Shown: positions 17,409 to 26,156, counted from the first letter of the stretch. The stretch is DNA of 51,804 bases from Chitinivorax sp. B (GCF_005503445.1 NZ_SCOH01000037.1:1-51804), one strand, 5' to 3'. Notes: generated by a model from the sequence alone, not told the origin. Program-made: numbers and translations.

Positions 17409-19019
17409 ATGGAAGATTTCATTAATCTCCCCACCATCAGTACCAGCATGACACCGGATTTTGTCGATGCGCGCACGTGCCGGCAATGGTTGGCGTTGCT
17501 GCCAATGATCAATGTGCCACAAGCCCATTTCGAGCTATTGGATGCCTTGGTGAAATTCAACCGGGTGCAGCTGCCAGCACTGGATCGATTGAAGACACTG
17601 GAGTTGTTGCGCGAAACCATCGCCTACCTAAACGATGCCAATGCCAAACGATATGCAGGTCGCGCGTTGCCAATGACCAGTGGGGAGCGCGACATCTGGC
17701 AAGCAAATGTCCAGCTGTGGCGGGTGATGAGTGATAGTTACAAGCATTGCCTGAAAGCCGCGCTGGACGGCGACGAGACAGTGACCGAGTATACCGCGCT
17801 CAGCAATCAGCGCAGCCTGCGTTATCTGGGTCTGGCATTGCGCGAGTATGCGCTGGCATATCAAGAAATCCCGCAGGAAGTCTGGGAGGATTTCCATAGC
17901 ATGTTCCGTGTAGCTGAACGTGGTCATGCTTTGCGGGCGGTGAAGGATTCCATGAATACCCAGGCACCGGCGTCCAGTTGTACTGCTGTCTATGTCCAAG
18001 CCTTGCTGCTGGATGTCGCCAAGCCATCTGGCAGCTCGATCAAACAGATTGTCTGGCTGGATAAACTGCTGGATCGTTGGGCGAACTATGTCACAGTACA
18101 TCTCGAACCACCACCATCCAGCCCAACCAAGATCATGGTGGATACAGGTGCTGGTGGGGTGTTGTATCGTGAGACCGAACTGAAAGGTAGCGCACGCTAT
18201 CTGGATACCAGCCAGTTGGCCAAAAGCCTCAGCAAGCGCATCAAGTTGTTGCGTATGGGCGAGACACCAGCCCAACTGGGTTTGGGTGAAGATTTCCCTG
18301 GTGATGTGTGTGAGCCATTATTGCTCAATTGTTATCAACAATGGTGTAAAGGGGGCGAAGAACGCAATTATCAGCGGCGTGTTATCAAGGGTTCGGTTGA
18401 GGTGGCGTTGACGGTACCAGCTGTTCACTATTTCATCAGTGGCGAAGCTTTTGAACAGCCACTCAAACCACAAGAGATCCGCGGCCAATCGCTCGAAGCT
18501 TTTCAGATATTCGGTCATGCTGCTGAGAGTGCGGTACGTACAGTGGCGACTGGTGTCGGTTTCCCATCCGAGCGCTGGGATGTTTTTGACCAAAGTGCGC
18601 TGGGTTATGGACTGGCGAAAACGGTGGGCACTGGGGAACGTGTTCAACACAACCAAATGGTCGGCATCCGCGCTGAAGAAGGGGCGGACATGTTGGTGGG
18701 TGCGTTCCGTTGGGTAATCCAGACCGCAGATAACCGATTGCTGGTTGGCATTCGCATGATGCCGGGTATCCCTAAAGCGGTGTCAGTGCGTGCCACGGGC
18801 CTTAGTCCATCGGGCGCCAATCTCTATGTGCAAGCTTTGTTGCTACCCGGAGTGGCGGCATTGCGCTCGGAGGTCAGCCTGTTGCTGCCACCCGGCTGGT
18901 TCCGTCAAAGCCGTATTCTGGAAATGCTTCAGGATGGCAAAACACGCCGTGTGAAACTGTTGGCGATGTTGGAGCGAGGCTCTGATTTCGAGCGAATCAC
19001 ATTCGAAATGTTGCCCTGA
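17409..19019 (+). CDS. Conserved-looking hypothetical protein, 536 residues
   Basis: I do not recognise a named domain with certainty. It is soluble, without signal peptide or transmembrane helix. Residues about 1-240 are helix-rich (H-F-E-L-L-D-A-L-V-K-F-N-R, then L-L-R-E-T-I-A-Y-L-N-D-A). The C-terminal third is beta-rich with M-V-G-I-R-A-E-E-G-A-D-M-L-V-G-A-F-R-W-V-I, reminiscent of the PilZ-like barrels found in betaproteobacterial cyclic-di-GMP-related proteins, but the R-x-x-x-R and D/N-x-S-x-x-G signature is not evident. AGGG lies eight bases before the ATG. The gene follows the HIT gene by 29 bp and is probably in the same transcript; shared function is not implied by sequence. Confidence 0.7.
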   Translation: MEDFINLPTISTSMTPDFVDARTCRQWLALLPMINVPQAHFELLDALVKFNRVQLPALDRLKTLELLRETIAYLNDANAKRYAGRALPMTSGERDIWQANVQLWRVMSDSYKHCLKAALDGDETVTEYTALSNQRSLRYLGLALREYALAYQEIPQEVWEDFHSMFRVAERGHALRAVKDSMNTQAPASSCTAVYVQALLLDVAKPSGSSIKQIVWLDKLLDRWANYVTVHLEPPPSSPTKIMVDTGAGGVLYRETELKGSARYLDTSQLAKSLSKRIKLLRMGETPAQLGLGEDFPGDVCEPLLLNCYQQWCKGGEERNYQRRVIKGSVEVALTVPAVHYFISGEAFEQPLKPQEIRGQSLEAFQIFGHAAESAVRTVATGVGFPSERWDVFDQSALGYGLAKTVGTGERVQHNQMVGIRAEEGADMLVGAFRWVIQTADNRLLVGIRMMPGIPKAVSVRATGLSPSGANLYVQALLLPGVAALRSEVSLLLPPGWFRQSRILEMLQDGKTRRVKLLAMLERGSDFERITFEMLP

Positions 19020-19274
19020 CCAGACACCGGTCTATTTGAAACGTATTGTATTACCTTGCTCTGGTCGGGGCGGGGTGATGCTTACCCGTCGCCTCCGTGA
19101 CTCGATAAACAGAATACCCCTCTCAGTTTGGACTGCCAATACTGAATGCTACGATAGCAAACGGTATCAGGCTTCGCCGTGCAGATCACTTGTAAAGTCT
19201 GCAAAACCTCGCCAAGATTGGCGTTTGGGTGGGATTGGCCCGCCTGACTTTCCAATCTCAATCAGCGAGCCAAC

Positions 19275-20252
19275 ATGTCCAAAGCCATTCAATTATCCCA
19301 GACCGGTGGGCCGGAAGTTATGCAATGGATCGACGAAACACTTGGAGATCCTGGGCCAGGTGAGGTGCGTGTACGTCACCATGCGATTGGCCTGAATTAC
19401 ATTGATGTCTATTTCCGTACCGGGGTCTACCCATCTCCAACGCTACCGACAGGGCTGGGTAAAGAAGCCGCAGGTGTTGTAGAGGCAATAGGGCCCAATG
19501 TCACGTTGGTCGACGTGGGTGATCGGGTTGCGTACGCGGGCGGGGCAAATGGCGCATACTGTGATGTGCGCATCATACCTGAGAGTCAGTTGGTCAGATT
19601 ACCGGATGGAATTGGTTTTGATACCGCCGCTGCCGCAATGTTGAAAGGGTTGACTGCCCAGTACCTGTTACGTCGTACTTACAAAGTACAGCCGGGTGAT
19701 ACGGTGTTGATTCATGCGGCGGCAGGTGGTGTTGGTCTGATTGCTTGCCAGTGGGCCAAGGCGTTGGGGGCAACGGTCATCGGTACGGTAGGTTCAGACG
19801 AGAAAGCAGCATTGGTCAAAGCCCATGGCTGCGATCATCCCATTGTCTATACGCGTGAGCATTTCCCGTCACGGGTCCGTGAATTGACGGATGGGGACGG
19901 GGTGCATGTCGTTTACGATTCCATTGGCAAGGATACGTTTCTGGATTCGATCGATAGCTTACGTCCGTTGGGCATGATGGTCAGTTTCGGGAATGCATCC
20001 GGGATGGTGGAATCATTCTCGCCACAAATACTGGCACAGAAAGGGTCACTGTTTCTCACCCGGCCCGTGCTGTTCAGTTATACCGCCAAGCGTAGCGATC
20101 TGGAAGAGATGGCCGCTGAGCTGTTTGCCGTACTGGCAAATGGGACAGTCAAAGTGGAAATCAACCAACGTTACTCACTGGTAGATGTAGCTCAGGCACA
20201 TCGTGACCTGGAAGCACGACGTACAACCGGATCCACTATTCTGATTCCATGA
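19275..20252 (+). CDS. Zinc-independent quinone oxidoreductase (zeta-crystallin-like MDR)
   Basis: 325 residues of the medium-chain dehydrogenase/reductase superfamily. The N-terminal GroES-like domain has H-H-A-I-G-L-N-Y-I-D-V-Y-F-R-T-G, with Asn and Tyr in place of zinc ligands as in QorA. The Rossmann motif A-A-A-G-G-V-G-L-I-A near 150 binds NADPH. Length equals E. coli QorA (327). The family reduces quinones by one electron, or enones, in the cytoplasm. The ATG at 19275 follows G-C-G-A-G with normal spacing. A 255-bp region upstream (19020-19274) has no gene. An AT/GC-mixed hairpin follows the stop. Confidence 0.92.
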   Translation: MSKAIQLSQTGGPEVMQWIDETLGDPGPGEVRVRHHAIGLNYIDVYFRTGVYPSPTLPTGLGKEAAGVVEAIGPNVTLVDVGDRVAYAGGANGAYCDVRIIPESQLVRLPDGIGFDTAAAAMLKGLTAQYLLRRTYKVQPGDTVLIHAAAGGVGLIACQWAKALGATVIGTVGSDEKAALVKAHGCDHPIVYTREHFPSRVRELTDGDGVHVVYDSIGKDTFLDSIDSLRPLGMMVSFGNASGMVESFSPQILAQKGSLFLTRPVLFSYTAKRSDLEEMAAELFAVLANGTVKVEINQRYSLVDVAQAHRDLEARRTTGSTILIP

Positions 20253-20258
20253 TGTTCC

Positions 20259-20301
20259 GGTATGCGGAATAAAAAATGCCATTGTGGCAGCGCCGCATGC
20301 C
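20259..20301. repeat. Nested hairpin after the quinone oxidoreductase gene
   Basis: GGTATGCGG (20259-20267) pairs with CCGCATGCC (20293-20301) with one G-T wobble, and TGCCA/TGGCA forms an inner hairpin (20277-20289). No T-run follows. It may stabilise the mRNA end. The rest up to 20464 shows no gene. Confidence 0.4.
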
Positions 20302-20464
20302 AAGTATGTCTTCCTTGGAGTAATGTTTCCTGATCACAAGCTGATGGCATGTCTCAGCATGTCTAAGCAATTCGGTGAGAGCATGGTTGTGTACTGCATA
20401 GCGGAACACGGCCGTGATGGCTCATCCTGGTGTTCCGAACCGGATCCGATCTAGGAGACTTGTC

Positions 20465-22135
20465 ATGTCTGCTGTTCCTGCTGTTCGAAATGGCGCCCAG
20501 GCGCTGGTGGACGCCTTACTCATCCATGGCGCCGATACAGGTTTCTGTGTGCCAGGTGAAAGCTACCTGGCGGTACTGGATGCGCTTTACGATGTACGTG
20601 AACGATTCAAACTGATCGTATGTCGGCAGGAAGGTGGGGCTGCGTATATGGCCGACGCCTATGGCAAGCTGACAGGTAAACCCGGTATTTGCTTTGTCAC
20701 CCGTGGGCCGGGTGCCGCCAATGCCAGTGTTGGCTTACACACTGCATTTCAGGATTCCAGTCCGATGATTCTATTCATCGGTCAAGTCGCGCGGGATGCA
20801 CTTGAGCGTGAAGCATTTCAGGAGTTGGATTACCGACGTATGTTCGGGCAGCTGGCAAAGTGGGTGGCACAGATCGATAATGCCCGCCGTATTCCGGAAT
20901 TTCTCTCCCATGCCTTCCATATCGCAACCAGCGGGCGTCCAGGCCCGGTTGTGCTGGCCTTGCCGGAGGACATGCTCAATGATCCATGCGATGTTGCGCA
21001 ACCACAGCCATATCGACGTATTGCTGCTGCACCACCGCCAGCTGCCATGGCGGAACTGCACAGCCGCCTTTGCCAAGCCAAAAGACCGGTGATGATTGTC
21101 GGTGGCCGTGGCTGGACAACCCAAGCGTGCGCCGATTTACAGCAGTTTGCCGAGCAGTGGCAATTACCGGTTTCGTGTGCATTCCGCTATCAGGACTTGT
21201 TTGACCATAGCCATCCAAACTATATCGGTGATGTTGGATTGGGTATCAACCCCAAGCTCAAGGCTCGTTTGCAGGAGGCTGACCTGGTCATTACCGTGGG
21301 GGCCAGATTGGGTGAATCAACTACCAATGGCTATGTTTTGTTCGATATCCCTCGTCCGGCACAAACTCTGGTACATGTGCACGCAGGTGCTGAAGAGCTG
21401 GGTCGGGTCTATGCAGCGGATCTGCCAATCAATAGTGGTTATCCGGAATTTTTCGCAGCCGCTTTGAATCTGCAGCCACCGGCCAGTTTGCCATGGGGGG
21501 ATAACGTGCCCGGCAATCGGCAAATCTATTTGGATTGGAGTGAGCCTGGGCGGGTCCCCGGGGCAGTACAGATGGGGGACATCATGTGCTGGTTGCGTGA
21601 ACGGCTGCCTGCAGATGCGATTGTGACCAATGGGGCTGGCAACTACGCGATTTGGTTACATCGCTTCTATCGATATCGACAGTTTGGTACGCAGCTTGCA
21701 CCGACCAATGGTTCAATGGGTTATGGCGTACCTGCCGCAGTTGCTGCCAAGATTACACAGCCAAGTCGTACCGTGGTGGCTTTTGCCGGTGATGGCTGCT
21801 ATATGATGAACGGGCAAGAGCTGGCTACCGCAGTCAAATACGGTGCCAGTGTGATATTCATTGTGGTCAACAATGGCATGTTTGGCACCATCCGTATGCA
21901 TCAGGAACGGGAATACCCGGAACGAGTGATGGCCACCTCATTGGTCAACCCGGATTTTGTCGCGTTGGCCAAAGCCTATGGCGCTCATGGTGAATTGGTG
22001 ACAGAGACTGGCCAGTTTGCCGTGGCATTTGAACGTGCACTGACTGCTGGAAAGCCGGCATTGATCGAGATACAGGTCGACCCTGAAGCCATTACCCCCA
22101 ACACGACCATCAATCAACTTCGTGGTAAACGATAG
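20465..22135 (+). CDS. Thiamine-pyrophosphate enzyme, acetolactate synthase-like
   Basis: 556 residues in the three-domain TPP enzyme layout. The N-terminal PYR domain has the activating glutamate in R-Q-E-G-G-A-A-Y-M-A-D-A-Y near 58. The central domain spans roughly 190-325. The C-terminal PP domain has G-D-G-C-Y-M-M-N-G-Q-E-L then V-N-N-G near 441-470, the G-D-G-x(n)-N-N Mg-TPP motif. It resembles the large subunit of acetolactate synthases, but no small (ACT) subunit gene is adjacent, so an unassigned 2-oxoacid decarboxylase or lyase is equally likely. AGGAG lies eight bases before ATG 20465; an in-frame ATG upstream at 20414 lacks one. Confidence 0.88.
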   Translation: MSAVPAVRNGAQALVDALLIHGADTGFCVPGESYLAVLDALYDVRERFKLIVCRQEGGAAYMADAYGKLTGKPGICFVTRGPGAANASVGLHTAFQDSSPMILFIGQVARDALEREAFQELDYRRMFGQLAKWVAQIDNARRIPEFLSHAFHIATSGRPGPVVLALPEDMLNDPCDVAQPQPYRRIAAAPPPAAMAELHSRLCQAKRPVMIVGGRGWTTQACADLQQFAEQWQLPVSCAFRYQDLFDHSHPNYIGDVGLGINPKLKARLQEADLVITVGARLGESTTNGYVLFDIPRPAQTLVHVHAGAEELGRVYAADLPINSGYPEFFAAALNLQPPASLPWGDNVPGNRQIYLDWSEPGRVPGAVQMGDIMCWLRERLPADAIVTNGAGNYAIWLHRFYRYRQFGTQLAPTNGSMGYGVPAAVAAKITQPSRTVVAFAGDGCYMMNGQELATAVKYGASVIFIVVNNGMFGTIRMHQEREYPERVMATSLVNPDFVALAKAYGAHGELVTETGQFAVAFERALTAGKPALIEIQVDPEAITPNTTINQLRGKR

Positions 22136-22357
22136 GTCATGGTAATGACGAAGGATCAACCTGAGTATGCGATAGATTGATATACGGTAGACGAGGTAAG
22201 TTCGCTTTGGCCCGGAACGGTATTCTTCGGCGGTAGCCGAATTTCCGATTGGCACTGATGGGTGGTGAGGCCGGGCCAAGGCTGATAGATGTTGGTGTGA
22301 GTATGCCAAGCATGTTGTATTGGAGATGTTAGTTAATCCAACCGTAAGTGATTGACC

Positions 22358-23068
22358 TCAAAACCAGCGACGACGTGACGTCTTGGTACTCAGCATGCCA
22401 ATTAATCCTAGCCCGATCATCGCGATGGTCCCGGGTTCCGGTACCGTGAACTGATCGACGGTCATTCGAACTGTTGTCAAATAGAAATTCCCGTTCCGAT
22501 CATTTGGGTCATTCATGTTGAAACCACTCAGATCCCATTGATATTGTTCGCCATTCAGTCCGAATAATGGTAGTTCGGTAAACACATCAAAGAACGATTG
22601 GATGGTACCGCCGTGTTCATTACCGTACCCATCGGTCATGGTGGCATTGGTCATTTGTGCATTGGTAGGGAGTGAGTCCAGATTACCGATATCATCACCC
22701 GTCGCCATAAAAAACGGGATATCAATGAAACTACCAAAATTAGGTGGTTGTGGAATGTGGATCACCGCCGGAAAAATGTTCCACAGATGTGTTGTGATGA
22801 TCTGATCAATAACGAAGGTTTCCCGATTCAATCGTGTATAGGTACCTGCACGGTCTCCCCAATCGGGGGCGTGTAGCGTGATCGTCATTCGGCTCCTGAA
22901 TTCATTGTGCCCAATGACGGTGACTTGCACGCCTTTGTCTTCGATAGCAATTGCTTCAATCAACCCCGCCTGTACTGACGATACCGCACAGCTGACTGCC
23001 ATTGCGACTACTGAAATTCGCATTACCTTGGAGAAGGTAGTACGAGGAGTGGATGCGACTGTTTTCAT
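22358..23068 (-). CDS. PEP-CTERM sorting-domain exported protein
   Basis: 236 residues. An N-terminal signal peptide (hydrophobic V-M-R-I-S-V-V-A-M-A-V-S-C-A-V, cleavage after Q-A) precedes a beta-rich body of unknown function. The C-terminus is V-P-E-P-G-T, then a hydrophobic helix (I-A-M-I-G-L-G-L-I-G-M-L), then R-R-R-W-F, the PEP-CTERM signal recognised by exosortase EpsH-type enzymes in exopolysaccharide-producing bacteria. No exosortase lies in the window; it must be encoded elsewhere if the signal works. AGGAGG precedes two consecutive ATG codons (23071 and 23068); the second has better spacing. A candidate sigma-54 promoter lies about 105 bp upstream. Confidence 0.9.
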   Translation of the reverse strand: MKTVASTPRTTFSKVMRISVVAMAVSCAVSSVQAGLIEAIAIEDKGVQVTVIGHNEFRSRMTITLHAPDWGDRAGTYTRLNRETFVIDQIITTHLWNIFPAVIHIPQPPNFGSFIDIPFFMATGDDIGNLDSLPTNAQMTNATMTDGYGNEHGGTIQSFFDVFTELPLFGLNGEQYQWDLSGFNMNDPNDRNGNFYLTTVRMTVDQFTVPEPGTIAMIGLGLIGMLSTKTSRRRWF

Positions 23069-23171
23069 CATCTTGCCTCCTGGAAATTAAATAGTTCGAA
23101 CTATGACAATTTGCGCTGATGGAAATATCCACCTGGCAAGCAGCAAATAAGTTGCTACTCGTCAGGAAAGA

Positions 23172-23189
23172 AAGCACATCACATGCCTA
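23172..23189 (-). promoter_or_regulatory. Candidate sigma-54 promoter for the PEP-CTERM gene
   Basis: On the minus strand the sequence AGGCATGTGATGTGCTTT gives GG (23187-23186), ten bases, then GC (23175-23174), the invariant -24/-12 spacing, and keeps GGCA of the consensus -24 box and TGC of the -12 box. A long AT-rich tract lies upstream (23190-23260), where an enhancer-binding protein or IHF could act. PEP-CTERM genes in some betaproteobacteria depend on RpoN and the PrsK/PrsR two-component pair. The leader would be about 90 nt. Confidence 0.5.
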
Positions 23190-23544
23190 TTTTTTGAATT
23201 ATTTTAAAATTCATATAAAACAATGACTTGACTTTATTTTTTTGCGTATTTTGGTGAAGGGTACATGAGGTTTCAAGGGTAGTGTAAAAATATCTGAATC
23301 AATTGGATTTTCAGGTGAGTTGGTAAATTAGACCGGTCATATTGAAATGGTGTGATTGGGTCGAATGGGTCGATGATGATTGTGTGATTTTGGATTGGAA
23401 AATGGGGCAAGTCGCGTTCGTTGGTATGTTTCAATGTTAGATCGTTACTTGAAGAGGCCATGCCATTCCCACCTGACTATGGGTCATCCAGGTTCGATTG
23501 GAATGGTGTGAATAACCAAAATGCTTGAACGGGACGAATCCGAT
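23190..23544. other. AT-rich intergenic region with a bulged hairpin
   Basis: No gene is supported; a 62-codon minus-strand frame here has no ribosome binding site or recognisable features. At 23463-23506, CCATTCC and ACCTG pair with GGAATGG and CAGGT, interrupted on one side by a 6-nt bulge. It lies beyond the stop of the minus-strand gene at 23545 and may end its transcript, although no T-run is present. Confidence 0.45.
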
Positions 23545-25083
23545 CTAGCCTGGTATGGGGGCTATCTCTGCTGGCAATTGCGACCACATGCCCCGGTAGT
23601 ATTCACGATCAGCACGTGACAGTTCTGGCAACAGTCCCTGCAGCCGTTGCAAGGCGGCGTGTGCAACGTGTGGCTGGGCAGCGTGGGCGCTGTACCAGGC
23701 TCGCTCAAACAGTAGGGCACACACTTGGCTGACGGGATAACGTCGCCGGCCGCTGTCGTGCTCTTGTAGATAGCTGGCCGCTATATCATGCCAACCACCC
23801 TGCTGCGGGAGCGCATCTGCAAAAGGCCGTGCCCAGTCGCGTAATGCAGTGGGTGGCCATGGCGCATAGCACTGGAAATCGGAAAATGACGGGCGTGATG
23901 AGGTATTACAATGGCCTCGCGCAATTCGCATCAAATAAAGCGGATTCCAGGCCGAATGATGACTCAATCCACTTTGTTGGCAAAGCCATTCACTGAATGC
24001 AATACGTTGCACAGCTTGTGGGGTTGGGTCGGGCCCATCAATCAACTTGGCACAGTGCAACAACCAGCACGCCATCCCGAGATTGGCTGCTCCTTGTTGG
24101 GCCGCATCCATTGAGTTGGATTCGAATGCCGCCATCAAGCTGGTTTCAAAATGTTGTAGCGATTGCCGAGCCCAGTCTGTGGCGGCTAAGTCAGTGGGGA
24201 AGGCCAGTGCGCGGGTTCGCAGCACAAGTGCGGACAAGTTGTGCCATTCGAAACGGATTTGTGGGTGATAGCGTAACAGCCCAGTCAAATTGGGGCTGCC
24301 ATGCAACTGAGCCAGCAACGTAGTGGCCAGCCCGAAGTCTCGTTGATCGTAAGCGCACCACGCCGCGAGGATCTGTTCCATGGCATCCAGAAAATCATGT
24401 CCGGCCACTTGTTTGTTTCGTCGTTGTTCCCGTAATTGGCGCAGTAGTCGTCTTGCCTGCCTTCCATCTCCCAGGCGTCGCCATACTCCTGCCTGAGCCA
24501 ATAGCACATGGGCTTCCTGGGCTGAATCGATTGCCAGTTGATGGGCTGTTTTAAGGGCGGTCAGTGCGGTCATTTCCCCCTCACCCTGCACGGGTGAGGC
24601 TAGGCGTCCCAAACGGCTAGCTTGTCGGGCCAGGATGATCTGCTGCCAGAAGGCCAGGTCAGTTACCGTTTGATTGATTGGCGAGGTTTGTGCAGGATAG
24701 GGTTGGGGTAGGCCCAAGTAAGCGGTAATGTCCTCGGCACTGGCCAAGTGCTGATCGACATGTATGGCCAACTTGGCTGCTTCGGTACCAGTCAGCCAGA
24801 AAGGCCCCTGACTGCGTCGATCGGTATTCAGAAAGCGTGGATCACGCTGGATGTCCTCCCCCCAGCCCACTTTGATCCCCCATTCACCAAAATCCCGAAA
24901 AGCCCGGCTGATGGCCATGCGTAGTGAGCGGGCATCGCTCAACAAACCTTTCAAGTCATCCAGTCGTACTTTGGGTTGGCCGGACTGCCAGGCCCAATAA
25001 ACCCGTATCAATAACCATAGCGATTGATAAGCAGCCCGTCGACCATTCACCGTTTGGGGGGTGGTGAGCTCAATCATGATCAT
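23545..25083 (-). CDS. Uncharacterised protein with winged-helix-like N-terminus and helical repeats
   Basis: 512 residues; no named family recognised. The first 125 residues look like a SARP-type winged helix: L-K-G-L-L-S-D-A-R-S-L-R-M-A-I-S-R-A-F-R-D-F, then N-T-D-R-R-S-Q-G-P-F-W-L-T-G-T-E-A. The remainder is alanine- and leucine-rich amphipathic helix pairs of TPR kind (for example L-A-I-D-S-A-Q-E-A-H-V-L-L-A-Q-A-G). No P-loop, signal peptide or membrane segment is seen. A GTG at 25092 would leave no room for the AGGTGG that fits the ATG at 25083. It diverges from the class D beta-lactamase gene, with 168 bp between, and could be its regulator; this is inference from position and fold impression. 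Confidence 0.62.
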   Translation of the reverse strand: MIMIELTTPQTVNGRRAAYQSLWLLIRVYWAWQSGQPKVRLDDLKGLLSDARSLRMAISRAFRDFGEWGIKVGWGEDIQRDPRFLNTDRRSQGPFWLTGTEAAKLAIHVDQHLASAEDITAYLGLPQPYPAQTSPINQTVTDLAFWQQIILARQASRLGRLASPVQGEGEMTALTALKTAHQLAIDSAQEAHVLLAQAGVWRRLGDGRQARRLLRQLREQRRNKQVAGHDFLDAMEQILAAWCAYDQRDFGLATTLLAQLHGSPNLTGLLRYHPQIRFEWHNLSALVLRTRALAFPTDLAATDWARQSLQHFETSLMAAFESNSMDAAQQGAANLGMACWLLHCAKLIDGPDPTPQAVQRIAFSEWLCQQSGLSHHSAWNPLYLMRIARGHCNTSSRPSFSDFQCYAPWPPTALRDWARPFADALPQQGGWHDIAASYLQEHDSGRRRYPVSQVCALLFERAWYSAHAAQPHVAHAALQRLQGLLPELSRADREYYRGMWSQLPAEIAPIPG

Positions 25084-25116
25084 GTCGGCCACCTACTTAT
25101 CGTGATGGACAGGGGA

Positions 25117-25136
25117 ATGTGACAGTTGTGACAGCC
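25117..25136 (+). promoter_or_regulatory. Tandem TGTGACAG element upstream of the beta-lactamase (copy 1)
   Basis: TGTGACAG occurs at 25118-25125 and 25127-25134, a 9-bp period, and a degenerate TGTGAAG follows at 25154, in the same 9-bp phase. The 20-bp block 25117-25136 returns in inverted orientation at 25310-25329 with one mismatch. It lies between the divergent genes and may be an operator for either. Confidence 0.5.
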
Positions 25137-25251
25137 GGGTCGATAGGCACTGTTGTGAAGGCTATCTACTATTCGCGATATGGATGGCAATTGGTCAAAG
25201 CGGTTGCCATGTGGTTGAGCAGTTTCATTCATGGGGAAATGGACGGGTTAC

Positions 25252-26061
25252 ATGATTAAGGTTCGTGCACCGCGATTGTCGCTGTTTTTGCTGTTACTGA
25301 CTGGATTATGGCTGTCACATCTGTCACATGCCGATACGGTGATTGACCGGCCGGATTTTGCGGGTGCATTCAATGCAGCTGGTGTGAAGGGGACATTTGT
25401 GTTGTATGACGTGGCTGCGAATCAAACGCTGATTTACCCTCGACAGCGTGCTTTGCAAAGATTCATCCCTGCCTCCACCTTCAAAATTCCCAATAGCTTG
25501 ATTGCGTTGGAAACCGGCGCGGTTCGGGATCTGGATGAAATCCAGCCCTATGGCGGTAAGCCACAACGACTTGCCATATGGGAAAAAGATATGAATCTGC
25601 GCGATGCCATTCGTGTTTCCAATGTGCCCGTCTATCAAGTGGTAGCACGCCGGATCGGCCAAGATCGAATGGCAGAATGGGTCAAACAGTTCAATTACGG
25701 CAACCGCGATATTGGTAAAGTGATCGATCGTTTCTGGTTGGATGGCCCTTTGACGATCTCGGCAATCGAACAAACCCGTTTCCTGGCTAAATTGGCGCAA
25801 AAGCAATTACCCCTGAGCAAAACGACCATGGACAGAGTGCATGACTTAACCCTGCAGGATCAAACGGAAGATTACCGTTTGTATGCTAAGACAGGTTGGT
25901 CGGATGCCACGCGACCCGGGATTGGCTGGTGGGTAGGCTGGGTTGAGCGTGACAGCAAGATCTATGCTTTTGCGTTGAACATTGACATCAATACAGATCG
26001 CGACGCTGATCAGCGGATGGTGGTGGCGCGTAAGTTACTTGCTGACTCAGGCGTGATTTGA
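25252..26061 (+). CDS. Class D (OXA-type) beta-lactamase
   Basis: 269 residues. A signal peptide (basic M-I-K-V-R, hydrophobic core, cleavage after S-H-A near 27) exports it to the periplasm. All class D motifs are intact: S75-T-F-K78 (nucleophile Ser75 and the lysine that is carboxylated in the family), S123-N-V125, Y149-G-N151, and K213-T-G215, with the F-W-L-D-G-P-L segment near 161-167 supplying the tryptophan that stabilises the carbamate. The enzyme hydrolyses beta-lactams; the spectrum cannot be told. An ATG at 25231 would extend the N-terminus by seven residues. No integron, IS or other resistance gene flanks it, so it is probably a resident chromosomal gene. The signal-peptide codons contain the second TGTGACAG element. 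Confidence 0.94.
   Translation: MIKVRAPRLSLFLLLLTGLWLSHLSHADTVIDRPDFAGAFNAAGVKGTFVLYDVAANQTLIYPRQRALQRFIPASTFKIPNSLIALETGAVRDLDEIQPYGGKPQRLAIWEKDMNLRDAIRVSNVPVYQVVARRIGQDRMAEWVKQFNYGNRDIGKVIDRFWLDGPLTISAIEQTRFLAKLAQKQLPLSKTTMDRVHDLTLQDQTEDYRLYAKTGWSDATRPGIGWWVGWVERDSKIYAFALNIDINTDRDADQRMVVARKLLADSGVI
25310..25329 (-). promoter_or_regulatory. Inverted copy 2 of the TGTGACAG tandem, inside the beta-lactamase gene
   Basis: Read on the minus strand, TGTGACAG occurs at 25328-25321 and 25319-25312, and 19 of 20 bases equal the block at 25117-25136. In the coding frame it spells the repeated L-S-H-L-S-H of the signal peptide. The pair is separated by 173 bp that include the beta-lactamase start, an arrangement compatible with DNA looping. 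Confidence 0.45.
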
Positions 26062-26156
26062 GGCAGCCGCTTGGGGGCTGTTTGCCGCATCATGACTGCA
26101 AAAAGTAGTTGTACGTTGGTATCGATATAAGTGAATAACATAATAGGGGAGAAGTG

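Noticed and set aside
19020-19274. Possible tRNA or small RNA in the 255-bp gap
   Set aside because: Short hairpins occur, but no cloverleaf, CCA end or T-run terminator is visible.
23273-23461. 62-codon minus-strand frame in the AT-rich gap
   Set aside because: No start signal, low-complexity composition, not near a promoter.
25231-26061. Recent acquisition of the beta-lactamase by a mobile element
   Set aside because: No IS, integron or transposon feature flanks it, and its base composition looks like that of neighbours.
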